Source: an uncultured Clostridium sp. (GTDB lineage Bacteria; Bacillota; Clostridia; Lachnospirales; Lachnospiraceae). Taken from it: a DNA stretch of 6,350 bases. This document shows, in pieces, positions 6,021 through 6,350 of the stretch. The stretch is taken from contig UQXF01000127.1 of assembly GCA_900544905.1 (NCBI GenBank), forward strand, positions 1 to 6,350, in the 5' to 3' direction. Position 1 is the first letter of the stretch. Every line of letters begins with the position of its first letter. The translations under genes and the position numbers were made by a program. The notes below the pieces were generated by a model. The model was not told where the DNA came from. It saw nothing but the letters and a program-made list of their open reading frames with translations, and searched no databases.

Positions 6021-6222
6021 CATATAGATTAATAAATTCAATAAAAATCTGATTATCAGTCTGAAATAAGTATCTCTGGGTGGTATTTATAATATGGGGT
6101 AGTGGTTAATTATTATGTCATATGCTTCTAAATGTAATGTTTTGAGGGGAGACATGAGCAATAGGAGAAGTGGTATTTGCATCAATGGGTCCAACAAAAA
6201 GAATTAAACAATAAGAATGAAC
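6021..6222 (+). other. Regulator 3' region, no secure gene; possible short transcript
   Basis: This gap has a perfect TATAAT (6088-6093) without a recognisable -35, a small palindrome CTGATTATCAG (6049-6059), and short open frames. One frame runs from ATG 6115 to TAA 6207 (30 codons), with an internal ATG at 6154 preceded closely by GAGGGGA (6144-6150, only 3 nt spacing). Another frame without a start (6158-6214) reads AIGEVVFASMGPTKRIKQ and looks like the tail of a decayed protein. None is strong enough to call a gene. Confidence 0.3.
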
Positions 6223-6264
6223 AAAGTGTTGTAATCGTCATACTGGTTGCAACACTTTTTTTTC
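6223..6264 (+). terminator. Strong intrinsic terminator downstream of the regulator
   Basis: AAAGTGTTGTAA (6223-6234) pairs with TTGCAACACTTT (6247-6258), all 12 positions with one wobble. Three more inner pairs (two wobbles) close a 6-nt loop. Eight T's follow (6256-6263). It lies about 200 nt beyond the regulator stop, so it ends either a long regulator 3' UTR or a separate short transcript. Confidence 0.85.
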
Positions 6265-6350
6265 GACATTTTTTGAGAATTGTGGGATATCACATATCCG
6301 GTCACCGCCATGCTCCGATTTGATTTCTATACCAAAAATCAGTCTGCAAA
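6265..6350. other. Right edge, no supported gene
   Basis: The segment holds a 15-bp palindrome, GGATAT-CAC-ATATCC (6285-6299). A minus-strand frame stays open from the window edge to a TGA at 6240-6238 (36 residues, including SEHGGDRICDIPQF). That frame could be the end of a leftward gene converging on the regulator, but its last codons are the terminator hairpin and its T-run, and it resembles no family I know. Confidence 0.25.

Noticed and set aside
6238..6350. Minus-strand open frame of 36 residues running off the right edge
   Set aside because: It is short, its last codons are made from the terminator hairpin and T-run, and the residues match no family I know; noted only as a possibility in the edge feature.

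Overview
The window looks like one end of a draft contig from an AT-rich, low-GC Gram-positive bacterium. A gut Clostridia/Lachnospiraceae-type genome is the best guess. This rests on the strong AGGAGG-like ribosome sites, the A/T-rich codon use, and a GH2 beta-galactosidase and GPH sugar symporter that look typical of that group. The genus cannot be named from the sequence. The first 47 bases are not biological: they are an Illumina Nextera i7 adapter with its index and the 19-bp Tn5 mosaic end, so genomic sequence starts at base 48.

Layout. From 48 to 262 there is a compact divergent promoter region. A leftward gene is cut off after about four codons by the contig end, and a rightward promoter serves lacZ. 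A full-length cytosolic GH2 beta-galactosidase gene (lacZ, 263-3301) is followed, after a 169-bp gap holding a strong hairpin without a U-tract, by a GPH-family cation:sugar symporter gene (3471-4868). A rho-independent terminator follows at 4881-4923. Together these form a lactose/beta-galactoside uptake and hydrolysis operon. An AraC/XylS-type regulator gene (5220-6020) lies downstream on the same strand and is the obvious candidate regulator. A strong terminator sits at 6223-6264.

The least expected part is the gap between the symporter and the regulator. On the minus strand it carries what appears to be a complete miniature transcription unit: a promoter with a TATAAT element, a perfect AAAGGAGG ribosome site, a 25-codon reading frame (5110 to 5033), and a terminator hairpin with a long U-tract (4992 to 4953). 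The same segment holds nested inverted and direct repeats that could form mutually exclusive RNA folds. I do not recognise the encoded peptide.

How the genes work together: the symporter would import a galactoside with Na+ or H+, LacZ would split it in the cytoplasm, and the AraC-type protein would sense the sugar or a related signal and control transcription. The ligand and the target sites are inference. The right edge (6265-6350) holds no gene I can support.
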